Positions 9,328 to 18,057 of a stretch of DNA of 64,000 nt are shown here, in pieces. The notes beneath the pieces were generated by a model. The model did no database searches. It saw only the letters and a list, made by a program, of their open reading frames with translations, and was not told where the DNA came from. The stretch's first letter is position 1. Each line of letters begins with the position of its first letter. The translations under genes were made by a program, and so were the position numbers. This DNA comes from RGIG6919 sp045531905. Its GTDB lineage: Bacteria; Bacillota; Clostridia; Lachnospirales; Lachnospiraceae. The stretch covers positions 62,001 through 126,000 of the forward strand of contig JAZSEY010000006.1 in assembly GCA_045531905.1 (NCBI GenBank), written 5' to 3'.

Positions 9328-9894
9328 ATGAAACATTTAATTTTAGTAACATCACCACCAGCTTGTGGTAAGACTTATATTTCAAAGCAATTGGCAAAGG
9401 CTTTGACAAACTGTGTATATTTGGACAAGGATACATTAATTGTCCTTTCTAAGCAGATTTTTAAGGTTGCAAATGAGGAGTACAATCGTTCTTCTGATTT
9501 CTTCCAGAGAGAGATTCGTGATTATGAGTACTATGCAATTTTAGATATAGCGATGGAAGCTTTAGATTACAATGATACCGTATTAATTAATGCTCCATTT
9601 ACAGATGAAATCCGTGACGAGAAGTGGTTGAATCAGCTTCGTGCTCGCCTTGCTAAGAAGGATGCAGATTTGAAGGTTGTATGGGTAAATACATCTAAAG
9701 AAGTATGCCATGAGCGTATGATTCGTCGTAATTCTGACAGAGATACATGGAAGTTAGAGCATTGGGATGAGTATATTAATAGTCAGAATTTTAATCCACC
9801 ATCTCATATTGAAGATTTAATTATTTTTCAGAATTCTTCAGATGAGGAGTTTGCACAGTCTATCAAGGATACTGTGAAGATTTTAAGAGGTTAA
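9328..9894 (+). CDS. Small P-loop NTPase, kinase-like (zeta/AAA_33-type)
   Basis: A 188-residue cytoplasmic protein with a P-loop at residues 8-16 (SPPACGKTY), then LDKDTLI, where an Asp in this position usually contacts substrate in small-molecule kinases. An arginine-rich lid region (ERMIRRNSDRDTWKLEHW) follows near residue 130. This layout matches AAA_33/zeta-toxin-like kinases, but no substrate can be named. It has a good AGGAGGAAT site and is followed after 15 bases by the DUF1015 gene, so the two probably form one unit with glgB. Confidence 0.7.
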   Translation: MKHLILVTSPPACGKTYISKQLAKALTNCVYLDKDTLIVLSKQIFKVANEEYNRSSDFFQREIRDYEYYAILDIAMEALDYNDTVLINAPFTDEIRDEKWLNQLRARLAKKDADLKVVWVNTSKEVCHERMIRRNSDRDTWKLEHWDEYINSQNFNPPSHIEDLIIFQNSSDEEFAQSIKDTVKILRG

Positions 9895-9909
9895 TCGGAG
9901 GGAATTTAT

Positions 9910-11145
9910 ATGGCTGACATCAAAGCGTTTTGTTGTTTGCGTCCACGAGCTGATATTGCAGCAAATATTGCTGCATTGCCATACGATGTATATAATCGTC
10001 AGGAAGCAAAGAAGGAAATTGAAAAAGAACCATTATCGTTTTTGAGAATTGACAGAGCTGAGACCAATTTTGACGACAGTACAGATACATATGCACCTTG
10101 TGTATATCAAAAGGCCAAGCAGTTGTTAACAGATATGATTTATGATGGCAGCTATGTAAAAGACGGTGAAGCTTGTTATTATATATATGAATTAACTATG
10201 GATGGCAGGTCGCAAACAGGGCTTGTGGCCTGCGCCTCTATTGATGATTACATGAATAATGTAATCAAAAAGCACGAAAATACTCGTGAGGAAAAAGAGC
10301 AGGATCGTATCAGACACGTGGATGTTTGTAATGCACAGACCGGACCTATTTTCCTAGCATATAGAGCACAGGAGGATATCAATGCTGTAGTTGCAAAAAC
10401 GAAGCTTGAGAAACCGGTTTACGACTTTGTTTCGCCAGATGGTATTAGACATGCTGTTTGGGTGATGACAGATGCTGATGATGTGATTACTGTGAAAGAT
10501 GCTTTTGCAAAAATGGATAGCATTTACATAGCAGATGGTCATCACAGATGTGCATCTGCAGTAAAAGTTGGTTTAAAACGACGTGCTGAGCATCCGGATT
10601 ATGATGGAACTGAGGAATTTAATTATTTCTTATCGGTACTGTTTCCAGATGAAGAACTCATGATTATGCCATATAATCGTGTAGTGAAAGACTTAAATGG
10701 ATATGATAAAGAAAGCTTTTTAAAGAAATTGGAAGAGAATTTTGAGATTAGCGAAAATAGCGAAGCAGTTTCTCCAAATCAAAAGGCTACCTTTGGAATG
10801 TATCTTGAAGAACAATGGTATTTATTGACTGCAAAGAAACATCTCTTGTCAGAAGATCCTGTCAAGGGATTGGATGTATCTATATTGCAGGATTATGTGT
10901 TACAACCGATTTTAGGAATTGATGATCCTAGAATTGACAGTAGAATTGACTTTGTTGGCGGTATTCGCGGACTTTCAGAGCTGGAGCGAAGAAGCAAGGA
11001 TGATATGCAGTTGGCATTTTCTATGTATCCAACATCGATAGCAGAATTATTTGCTGTTGCAGATGCAGGATTGTTGATGCCACCAAAATCCACTTGGTTT
11101 GAGCCTAAGCTTAGAAGCGGCATTTTCATTCACGAATTAGATTAA
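9910..11145 (+). CDS. DUF1015 family protein
   Basis: A 411-residue protein recognisable as DUF1015: it opens with AFCCLRPRADIAANIAALPYDVYN and carries the family motif YIADGHHRCASA near residue 208. The DGHHR motif resembles the active-site motif of ParB-fold free-serine kinases (SerK/SbnI), so a nucleotide-dependent small-molecule activity is possible, but this is an inference. DUF1015 genes are frequently found near serine-biosynthesis genes in Clostridia; here serC-serA lie about 4 kb upstream. A CGGAGGGAA site precedes the start, and glgB follows after 12 bases. Confidence 0.85.
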   Translation: MADIKAFCCLRPRADIAANIAALPYDVYNRQEAKKEIEKEPLSFLRIDRAETNFDDSTDTYAPCVYQKAKQLLTDMIYDGSYVKDGEACYYIYELTMDGRSQTGLVACASIDDYMNNVIKKHENTREEKEQDRIRHVDVCNAQTGPIFLAYRAQEDINAVVAKTKLEKPVYDFVSPDGIRHAVWVMTDADDVITVKDAFAKMDSIYIADGHHRCASAVKVGLKRRAEHPDYDGTEEFNYFLSVLFPDEELMIMPYNRVVKDLNGYDKESFLKKLEENFEISENSEAVSPNQKATFGMYLEEQWYLLTAKKHLLSEDPVKGLDVSILQDYVLQPILGIDDPRIDSRIDFVGGIRGLSELERRSKDDMQLAFSMYPTSIAELFAVADAGLLMPPKSTWFEPKLRSGIFIHELD

Positions 11146-11157
11146 AGGAGGCAACTT

Positions 11158-13356
11158 ATGGCCGGACGAAAAGAAATATTTGCAATTAATTGGATGGAAG
11201 TGCAGGCACTTTGCGATGCAAAGCATAGCGATCCCCATCATATATTAGGTATGCATGAGTGTTTGGAAGATGTATATATCAATGCGTATATTCCAAACGC
11301 AAAGGCTGTGACAGCAATTGATGTTGTTGCCAAAAAGAACTATGTCATGGTGAGTGACCGTGTAGATGGTTTCTTTAGCGTAAAGGTGAAAAATAAGCAT
11401 AAGTTTGAGTATAAATTAAAGGCGAAATATGAGGATGGAACAGAAGAGACCTTTATTGATCCTTATATTTTTGAGTCAGTGATTGATCCGATTGATATTA
11501 GTCGTTTCAATGAGGGTGTTCACTATGAGATTTATAAGAAATTAGGCGCACACCCTATGACTGTTGATGGTGTTGACGGTGTTTATTTTGCTGTTTGGGC
11601 ACCAAATGCAGAAAGAGTGAGTGTAGTTAGTAACTTCAATCGTTGGGATGGCAGAAGACATCCAATGAGAAAGTTACAGTATTCCGGTATTTTTGAGTTA
11701 TTTATTCCGGGGGTAAAATTAAACGAGATTTACAAATATGAAGTGGCTTCCAAGGATGGCGGTATTGTGATGAAGGCTGATCCTTATGCAAATGCATCGG
11801 AACTTCGACCTGCTGATGCATCCAGAATCGTATCTTTAGATTACGATTGGAAGGACAAAACTTGGATGGAGGCTCGTTCGGTAAATCTTGATAAGCCTGT
11901 GAATATTTATGAAGTGCATTTAGGTGCATGGAAGCGTCCAGAAGATGGAAGAGAATTCTATAATTACAGAGAGTTGGCAAAGATATTAGCCGATTATGTT
12001 TTGGAGATGGGATATACCCATGTTGAGCTTATGCCAATTATGGAGCATCCATATGACCCTTCTTGGGGATATCAGGTAACAGGATATTATGCGCCAACAT
12101 CCAGATATGGTGACCCGACAGATTTCATGTATTTTGTTGACTATATGCATGAAAAGGGTATTGGCGTTATTTTAGACTGGGTTCCAGCTCATTTTCCAAA
12201 GAATGAATCCAGCTTAGGCCGTTTTGATGGAACTTGTCTCTATGAGCATCCAGACCCAAGACGTGGAGAGCATCCACATTGGGGCACATACATTTTTGAT
12301 TATGGAAAAAATGAAGTAAAGAACTTCCTGGTTGCGAATGCATTATACTGGGCTGAAAACTATCATATTGATGGTATTCGTATGGATGCGGTTGCGTCTA
12401 TGTTGTATTTAGACTATGGCAGACAGGGCGGCGATTGGCTTCCAAATATGTATGGTGGAAATGAAAATCTGGATGCCATTGATATGTTAAAGCAGTTAAA
12501 TGGTGTTATGAGAGAGAGATTTCCAAGCTGTATGTTGATTGCAGAGGAGTCCACAGCATGGCCAATGATGACAAGTGCACTAGCTGATGGTGGTCTTGGT
12601 TTTGACTATAAGTGGAATATGGGATGGATGCATGATTTCTTGGGTTATATGCAATTAGACCCATTATATAGAAAGTATCACCACAATGAACTTACCTTCA
12701 GTATGGTATATGCATATAGCGAGAATTTCATGTTGAGCATTTCTCATGATGAAGTGGTACACGAGAAAGGTTCTTTGATTTCAAAGATGCCTGGTGGTTA
12801 CGAGGATAAATTCTCAAATCTTCGTATTTTGTATGGATTTATGATGGCACATCCAGGCAAGAAGTTAATCTTCATGGGACAGGAGTTTGCACAGTTCAAA
12901 GAGTTTAACGAGGCTTCTGAATTGGATTGGAGTATGTTTGATTTCGATGCTCATGTAATTATTAGAGATTATGTGAAGGCATTGAACCATCTTTACAAGG
13001 AAGAACCTGCTTTCTATGAGATGGATTACAATCCGGATGGATTTGCTTGGATTGACAATATTTCAGCAAATGAGAGTATTGTGTCTTTTGAGAGAAAAAC
13101 TGCAAACAAAGAAGATACATTGGTGATTGTATGCAACTTTACACCGGTTGCACATGAGGCTTATAAGATTGGCGTGCCATACAGAGGAAAGTATAAAGAG
13201 ATTTTCTCTAGTGATGAAGAGCGTTTCGGTGGAGAGGGTATGAACAACAAGACATTAAAGCAGGCAAAGAAAGAATCCTGTGATAACAGAGATTACAGCT
13301 TGCAGATAACCGTTCCACCACTTTCCTTTACCGTATTTAAGTATAAGGCAAATTAG
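11158..13356 (+). CDS. glgB: 1,4-alpha-glucan branching enzyme
   Basis: A 732-residue GH13 enzyme forming alpha-1,6 branches in glycogen-like glucan. Order of domains: an N-terminal extension (DPHHILGMHE), CBM48 (about 110-220, with YFAVWAPNAERVSV), the catalytic barrel with VPAHFPK, the nucleophile Asp in GIRMDAVASMLY, the acid/base Glu in LIAEESTAWP and SHDEVVHEKGS, then the C-terminal beta domain. No other glycogen gene (glgA, glgC, glgP) is in the window. It is tightly coupled behind DUF1015 and followed by a terminator. Confidence 0.96.
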   Translation: MAGRKEIFAINWMEVQALCDAKHSDPHHILGMHECLEDVYINAYIPNAKAVTAIDVVAKKNYVMVSDRVDGFFSVKVKNKHKFEYKLKAKYEDGTEETFIDPYIFESVIDPIDISRFNEGVHYEIYKKLGAHPMTVDGVDGVYFAVWAPNAERVSVVSNFNRWDGRRHPMRKLQYSGIFELFIPGVKLNEIYKYEVASKDGGIVMKADPYANASELRPADASRIVSLDYDWKDKTWMEARSVNLDKPVNIYEVHLGAWKRPEDGREFYNYRELAKILADYVLEMGYTHVELMPIMEHPYDPSWGYQVTGYYAPTSRYGDPTDFMYFVDYMHEKGIGVILDWVPAHFPKNESSLGRFDGTCLYEHPDPRRGEHPHWGTYIFDYGKNEVKNFLVANALYWAENYHIDGIRMDAVASMLYLDYGRQGGDWLPNMYGGNENLDAIDMLKQLNGVMRERFPSCMLIAEESTAWPMMTSALADGGLGFDYKWNMGWMHDFLGYMQLDPLYRKYHHNELTFSMVYAYSENFMLSISHDEVVHEKGSLISKMPGGYEDKFSNLRILYGFMMAHPGKKLIFMGQEFAQFKEFNEASELDWSMFDFDAHVIIRDYVKALNHLYKEEPAFYEMDYNPDGFAWIDNISANESIVSFERKTANKEDTLVIVCNFTPVAHEAYKIGVPYRGKYKEIFSSDEERFGGEGMNNKTLKQAKKESCDNRDYSLQITVPPLSFTVFKYKAN

Positions 13357-13367
13357 TATTTATGGGG

Positions 13368-13403
13368 CGTCGTAAAGAAAGGTTTCTTTACGGCGTTTCC
13401 CTT
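13368..13403 (+). terminator. Intrinsic terminator after glgB
   Basis: CGTCGTAAAGAAA pairs with TTTCTTTACGGCG (one G-U pair) around a nominal GG centre and is followed by TTTCCCTTT. It lies 11 bases after the glgB stop and ends 22 bases before the mscS ATG. Confidence 0.75.
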
Positions 13404-13425
13404 TGCAGATGTTAGGAGGACTGAC

Positions 13426-14313
13426 ATGAGTATGCATTCTTGGAAGACAGTATATTTTTTGGCAGAGACTGAAATTACTGTTGATTATATACAGAAGAAT
13501 CTTGATAAATTAGTTTCCTGGGCTGTTGAAAAGGCCGGAGGCATTTTGTTAGCACTTGTATTTTTGTTTCTGGGCTTTAAATTAGTGAAACTGGTTTTAA
13601 AAGGCATTCGTAAATTCTTTGATAAACATGATATGGATGCCAGTGTGGAAAGTTTTCTCTGTTCCTTTATCCAGATTGTTTTATATGTGTTGGTTGTAAT
13701 TACTGCAGCGACTATTGTTGGTTTTGAGGTAACCTCTTTCATAACCATTTTGGGGTCTGCCAGTATTGCAGTTGGTCTTGCTTTACAGGGGAGCCTTTCC
13801 AATTTGGCAGGTGGCGTCTTAATTCTCATATTGAAGCCATTTTCGGTAGGAGATTATATTATAGAAAAGGACACCGGTCAGGAAGGTACAGTCACGGCAA
13901 TTGACATTTTTTATACAAGACTGACAACTCCCGACAATAAAATGATAGTAGTTCCAAATGGTAATTTATCGGCTACCAGTATTGTAAATGTGTCAGCAAA
14001 TCCAATTCGGCGAGTAGACTTAAAGATTGGTGTGGCATATGATGCTGATTTAGAATTGACGAAGCAGACATTGCATGATGCGATTGTAGCGGAAGCATTA
14101 GTTTTGCAAGATCGTCCAATTGACATATTTATTGATGGTTTTGATGACAGTGCAGTGACTATGGGAATGTTTTTCTGGGTGTCAACGGACGATTATATGA
14201 CAGCAAAATGGAATGTACAAATGAATGTGAAAACATATTTAGACCGTGCAGGTATTGAGATTCCATATCGCAAGGTCGATATTAATTTATATCAGTCTAA
14301 AGATGAACAGTAG
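13426..14313 (+). CDS. mscS: Small-conductance mechanosensitive channel
   Basis: A 295-residue membrane protein of the MscS family. Three N-terminal hydrophobic segments (about residues 34-55, 78-100, 104-130) precede the pore helix region LGSASIAVGLALQGSLSNLAGGVLIL, and the C-terminal cytoplasmic domain begins with KPFSVGDYI. It releases small solutes under hypo-osmotic shock. The AGGAGG site is six bases before the ATG. No separate promoter is evident in the 22 bases after the glgB terminator, so expression may depend partly on read-through. Confidence 0.9.
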   Translation: MSMHSWKTVYFLAETEITVDYIQKNLDKLVSWAVEKAGGILLALVFLFLGFKLVKLVLKGIRKFFDKHDMDASVESFLCSFIQIVLYVLVVITAATIVGFEVTSFITILGSASIAVGLALQGSLSNLAGGVLILILKPFSVGDYIIEKDTGQEGTVTAIDIFYTRLTTPDNKMIVVPNGNLSATSIVNVSANPIRRVDLKIGVAYDADLELTKQTLHDAIVAEALVLQDRPIDIFIDGFDDSAVTMGMFFWVSTDDYMTAKWNVQMNVKTYLDRAGIEIPYRKVDINLYQSKDEQ

Positions 14314-14332
14314 ATGATAGGAGGCGATGACT

Positions 14333-15553
14333 ATGACTTTAAAAGATACAGGATTAACGAAAGAGCAATTAATCGATACTGTAGACGAATATATGATGTT
14401 CTTGAGTCCTAGATATGATTTGATTGCAGATACCGCAAGGGATATGTCTGTATTTGATGAAAAGGGCGAAGAGTATTTGGATTTTTATGGTGGTATTGCT
14501 GTTAGCAGTGCCGGCAATTGTAATCCAAAAGTGGTAGAGGCAATATGTAAGCAAGCACATGAATTGATTCATGCGTCCAATTATCCATATACTGTACCAC
14601 AGGGAATGTTGGCAAAACTTATTTGTGAAAACATTGGTATGGAGAAGATTTTCTTTCAGAATTCTGGAACAGAAGCCAATGAAGCGATGATTAAGCTTGC
14701 CAGAAAATATGGAACGGACAATTATGGACCAAATCGCTATCACATTGTAACCGCAAAGAATAGTTTTCATGGACGTACATATGGTGCATTGAGTGCAACC
14801 GGTCAGCCGGACAATGGTTGTCAGATTGGATATAAGCCGGTGTTACCAGGATTTACCTATGCAGATTTCAATGATTTAGAATCCTTTAAGGCTGCTTGTA
14901 CGGAAGATACAATCGCTATTATGCTGGAACCGGTACAGGGTGAGGGTGGCGTTTATCCTGCCACTAAAGAATTTATGCAGGGAATTCGAAAATTCTGTGA
15001 TGACAATAACATGTTGTTATTGTTAGACGAAGTGCAGACTGGTTTTGGTAGAACAGGTTCTTTAATGGGCTACATGGACTATGATATTAAGCCAGATATC
15101 GTTACAATGGCAAAAGCTATGGGTGGTGGTATGCCAATTGGTGCCATTGCAAGTTCCGCAAAGGTAGCAAAGTCCTTTATAGGAGCACATGGTTCAACTT
15201 ATGGTGGTAATCCTGTTTGCTGTGCTGCATCTTATGCACAGGTAACAGAGATTTTAGAAAAGAATCTTTCAGAAAATGCGAAAGTAATGGGCGAATATTT
15301 TATGGAACAATGTGGAAAACTTCCATATGTGAAAGAGGTTCGTGGTAAGGGTTTATTAGTAGGTATTGAATTTACAGACAAAGTAACCTGTGCGGCGGTG
15401 AAGCATGCGTGTTTTGACAGGAAAATGTTAATCACTGCAATTGGACATAATACCATTAGAATGGTTCCGCCATTGATTGTGACAAAGGAACAGTGTGATC
15501 AGGCAATTTCAATTCTGGAAGCTGCCATTTTAGATGCAGAAAAGGAGGCATAA
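14333..15553 (+). CDS. argD: Acetylornithine aminotransferase-like class III aminotransferase
   Basis: 406 residues from the ATG at 14333; the upstream in-frame ATG at 14327 is only two bases from AGGAGG, so the second is preferred. Class III PLP enzyme with NSGTEANEAMIKLAR, SFHGRTYGAL, LLLDEVQTGFGRTG and the PLP lysine in MAKAMGGGMPIGA. Closest by motif to ArgD/4-aminobutyrate aminotransferases. No other arginine gene is nearby, and the next gene, a COG0523 GTPase, starts two bases after its stop, so its true substrate is uncertain. Confidence 0.75.
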   Translation: MTLKDTGLTKEQLIDTVDEYMMFLSPRYDLIADTARDMSVFDEKGEEYLDFYGGIAVSSAGNCNPKVVEAICKQAHELIHASNYPYTVPQGMLAKLICENIGMEKIFFQNSGTEANEAMIKLARKYGTDNYGPNRYHIVTAKNSFHGRTYGALSATGQPDNGCQIGYKPVLPGFTYADFNDLESFKAACTEDTIAIMLEPVQGEGGVYPATKEFMQGIRKFCDDNNMLLLLDEVQTGFGRTGSLMGYMDYDIKPDIVTMAKAMGGGMPIGAIASSAKVAKSFIGAHGSTYGGNPVCCAASYAQVTEILEKNLSENAKVMGEYFMEQCGKLPYVKEVRGKGLLVGIEFTDKVTCAAVKHACFDRKMLITAIGHNTIRMVPPLIVTKEQCDQAISILEAAILDAEKEA

Positions 15554-15555
15554 AC

Positions 15556-16683
15556 ATGACAAAAATTGATATTATTTCCGGCTTTTTAGGTGCAGGAAAG
15601 ACAACATTAATTAAAAAATTGATTGCTGAGGCATTTGAAGGCGAGAAGTTGGTTTTAATTGAAAATGAATTTGGTGAAATCGGTATTGACGGTGGATTTT
15701 TAAAAGATGCCGGCGTACAGATTACAGAGATGAATTCCGGTTGTATTTGTTGTTCTTTAGTTGGTGATTTTGGCACTGCATTAAAGCAGGTGTTAACAGA
15801 TTACACTCCAGACCGAGTGATTATTGAGCCATCAGGTGTTGGTAAGCTTTCTGATGTTATTAAGGCAGTTAAAGATGTTGCTGAAGATGTGCCTGTGGAA
15901 TTAAATAGTTTTGTGGCTGTAGTAGATGCGGTAAAGAGCAAAATGTATATGAAGAACTTCGGTGAGTTCTTTAATAATCAGATTGAAAATGCCAGTGCAA
16001 TTGTATTAAGCCGTACACAGAATATGTCAGAAGATAAATTACAGGCTTGTGTTGCTGAACTGCGAAAGCATAACGAAAAAGCATCTATTATTACAACCCC
16101 TTGGGATGATATGAATGGTGTAACTATTAGAAAGGCAATGGAAGGTAGCCATTCACTGGTAGATGAAATGATGTCTGAGGAGGACATTTGTCCTGAATGT
16201 GGTCATCATCATCACGACCATGAAGAGCATGAGCATCACCATCATTACGACCATGACGGCGAATGCTGTCACGGACATCATCATGACCATGAAGAGCATG
16301 AGCACCATCACCATGATGGCGAATGTTGCTGTGGACATCACCATGAAGGTCATGAACACCATCATCACCATGATGGCGAATGTTGTTGTGGCCATGACCA
16401 TCATGCAGATGAAGTGTTTACTAGCTGGGGCAAAGAGACACCAAAGAAATTTGATGATGAAGTTATGAAGGATATTTTGGAAAAATTGGCTCATACCGAG
16501 GATTATGGTATGATTCTCCGTGCGAAGGGTATTGTTCAGGCTACGGATGGTACTTGGACATACTTTGACTTAACACCGGGTGAATATGAGCTTAGAAAGG
16601 GTGCCGCAGATTATACAGGAAAATTGTGTGTTATTGGTAGCAACCTGAAGGAAGAGCAGTTAACTGAGTTGTTTGGATTATAG
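15556..16683 (+). CDS. COG0523 (CobW-family) GTPase with histidine-rich repeat insert
   Basis: A 375-residue G3E-family GTPase. The Walker A motif is GFLGAGKTT (residues 9-17) and the family metal motif CxCC is Cys63-Ile-Cys65-Cys66. A strikingly His/Cys/Asp/Glu-rich insert spans about residues 215-286 and is made of three imperfect repeats of a unit like EHEHHHHDGECCCGHHH. A CobW C-terminal domain follows (about 300-375). COG0523 proteins move Zn, Co or Ni into target proteins; the insert suggests metal buffering or storage. No specific metal can be named. Its start lies two bases after the upstream aminotransferase stop, and a second COG0523 protein follows after 14 bases. Confidence 0.88.
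   Translation: MTKIDIISGFLGAGKTTLIKKLIAEAFEGEKLVLIENEFGEIGIDGGFLKDAGVQITEMNSGCICCSLVGDFGTALKQVLTDYTPDRVIIEPSGVGKLSDVIKAVKDVAEDVPVELNSFVAVVDAVKSKMYMKNFGEFFNNQIENASAIVLSRTQNMSEDKLQACVAELRKHNEKASIITTPWDDMNGVTIRKAMEGSHSLVDEMMSEEDICPECGHHHHDHEEHEHHHHYDHDGECCHGHHHDHEEHEHHHHDGECCCGHHHEGHEHHHHHDGECCCGHDHHADEVFTSWGKETPKKFDDEVMKDILEKLAHTEDYGMILRAKGIVQATDGTWTYFDLTPGEYELRKGAADYTGKLCVIGSNLKEEQLTELFGL
16201..16413 (+). repeat. Tandem His/Cys-coding repeats inside the COG0523 gene
   Basis: Three imperfect in-frame copies of a block rich in CAT/CAC, ending in GATGGCGAATG(T/C)TG and a glycine codon, with unit lengths of roughly 57-66 bases. The repeat encodes the metal-binding insert and is a likely site of length variation between strains. 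Confidence 0.8.
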
Positions 16684-16697
16684 AAGAGGGATAACAT

Positions 16698-17660
16698 ATG
16701 AGACAAAATGCAGCACCAAAGGAAATTCCAGTATATTTATTTATGGGATTTTTGGAAAGTGGAAAAACCACATTTGCGAAGGAAACCTTGATTGATCGTG
16801 ATTTCACAGAGGGTGATAAGACATTATTGCTGGTTTGTGAGGATGGTATAGAAGAATATGATTTCGAGGAATTAAAGAAAAGAAATATTTTTGTGGAATT
16901 CATTGATGAAGAGAATTTGAATACAGAATATCTTTTGGATTTACAGGATCAGTATCAGCCAGTACGAGTGATGATTGAGTATAATGGTACTTGGAAATTA
17001 GAAAATCTATTCAATATCCGCGTACCAAAGGGATGGACCGTAGTACAGGTGATTACTTTTGTAAATTCAGAAACCTTTGATATGTATTTAAACAACATGA
17101 AAGCAATGATTATGGACCATTTGACAGGTGCAGATATGATTATTGTGAACCGTTGTGAGGAGAATACAGATAAGGATAATTATCGAAAGATTATTAAATC
17201 TGTAAATCGTCGTGCACAAATCATTTTTGAGGGCAAGGACGGTTATGCGGAAGTAGACGAAGGCGAATTGATTTTGCCATATGATATTAATCAAGATGAA
17301 ATTACATTGCAGGATGAAGACTTTGGTATCTTTTATATTGATGCGGCTGACCATCCGGAAAAATATGTTGGTAAAACTATTTGCTTTAAGGGCATGGTAT
17401 ATAAGCCAAAACAATATGGAAAGACAGCGTTTGTTCCAGGACGATTTGCAATGACATGCTGTGCGGATGATGTTGCCTTTATTGGTTTTAAATGTAACTA
17501 TGATAAGGCAAAAGAGTTGAAGGACAGACAATGGGTTTATGTAAAAGCCACTGTTAAGAGTGAGTTTTATCCTGACTTCGGTGGTGATGGTCCAGTGCTT
17601 TATGCCACAAGCGTTACACCAGATAAGGAACCGGAAGAAGAATTGGTATATTTTAATTAG
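16698..17660 (+). CDS. COG0523-like GTPase fused to a DUF1980/YcgQ-like domain
   Basis: 320 residues. The N-terminal half is a CobW-like G domain with the P-loop GFLESGKTT (18-26) but without the CxCC motif; the equivalent region reads LLLVCEDGIEEYD. From about residue 200 to the end the sequence (VGKTICFKGMVYK, FVPGRFAMTCCADDVAFIGF, WVYVKATV, closing with EEELVYFN) resembles the C-terminal domain of YcgQ/TIGR03943 proteins, which has the same R-M-CC-AD pattern. YcgQ normally pairs with the permease YcgR; no permease is here. The context beside the His-rich GTPase suggests metal homeostasis; the exact role is unknown. Confidence 0.75.
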   Translation: MRQNAAPKEIPVYLFMGFLESGKTTFAKETLIDRDFTEGDKTLLLVCEDGIEEYDFEELKKRNIFVEFIDEENLNTEYLLDLQDQYQPVRVMIEYNGTWKLENLFNIRVPKGWTVVQVITFVNSETFDMYLNNMKAMIMDHLTGADMIIVNRCEENTDKDNYRKIIKSVNRRAQIIFEGKDGYAEVDEGELILPYDINQDEITLQDEDFGIFYIDAADHPEKYVGKTICFKGMVYKPKQYGKTAFVPGRFAMTCCADDVAFIGFKCNYDKAKELKDRQWVYVKATVKSEFYPDFGGDGPVLYATSVTPDKEPEEELVYFN

Positions 17661-17771
17661 TCTGAATAAAAGATAATGAATTTATATTTCTTATGTTGAC
17701 AATGACAATGATATTGAGTATAGTTTAGTTGTTATTAGCCCGCTACCATATTTAGGTAAGGCTTCAGACTA
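17658..17771 (+). other. acpP leader with nested inverted repeats
   Basis: TAGTCTGAA (17658-17666, including the upstream stop codon) is perfectly repeated in inverse as TTCAGACTA (17763-17771). Between them a smaller hairpin, TACC-ATATTTA-GGTA with flanking GCC/GGC, lies downstream of the predicted start site. No U-tract follows, so it is not a terminator. An operator or leader RNA role is possible, and chance cannot be ruled out. Confidence 0.3.
17696..17724 (+). promoter_or_regulatory. Sigma-A promoter for acpP-fabG
   Basis: TTGACA (17696-17701), 17-base spacer, TATAGT (17719-17724). The spacer region contains a short TGACAA tandem repeat. It lies about 70 bases before the acpP start. Confidence 0.75.
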
Positions 17772-17794
17772 AGTAGAATAAAGGAGATTTAATC

Positions 17795-18028
17795 ATGTTT
17801 GAGAAGATTAGAGACATTATTGCGGACCAGTTGAGTCTGGACCCATCAGAGATTAACGAGGATTCAAGCTTTAAGGATGATTTAGAAGCAGATTCATTAG
17901 ATCTTTATGAGTTAGTTATGGCCATCGAGCAGGAATATGATCTTGAGTTCCCACAGGATGATTTAGAAGGCATTCAGACTGTTAAGGATATCATGGATTA
18001 TTTAGCTGCAAAAGGAATTGATGCATAA
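17795..18028 (+). CDS. acpP: Acyl carrier protein
   Basis: A 77-residue acidic helical protein with the phosphopantetheine attachment site Ser34 in EADSLDLYELV. It carries acyl chains as thioesters for type II fatty-acid synthesis or a related pathway. AAAGGAG precedes the ATG. The only linked partner is the downstream SDR, 29 bases away; none of the other fab genes is in the window, so this may be a secondary ACP rather than the main one. Confidence 0.9.
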   Translation: MFEKIRDIIADQLSLDPSEINEDSSFKDDLEADSLDLYELVMAIEQEYDLEFPQDDLEGIQTVKDIMDYLAAKGIDA

Positions 18029-18057
18029 TTGTCCTATCTCTGCAAGGAGGTTTGATT

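Noticed and set aside
16153..16494. Methionine-rich frames in the His-rich repeat region on both strands
   Set aside because: They arise from CAT repeats read out of frame (ATG/ATC); the real frame is the COG0523 gene.
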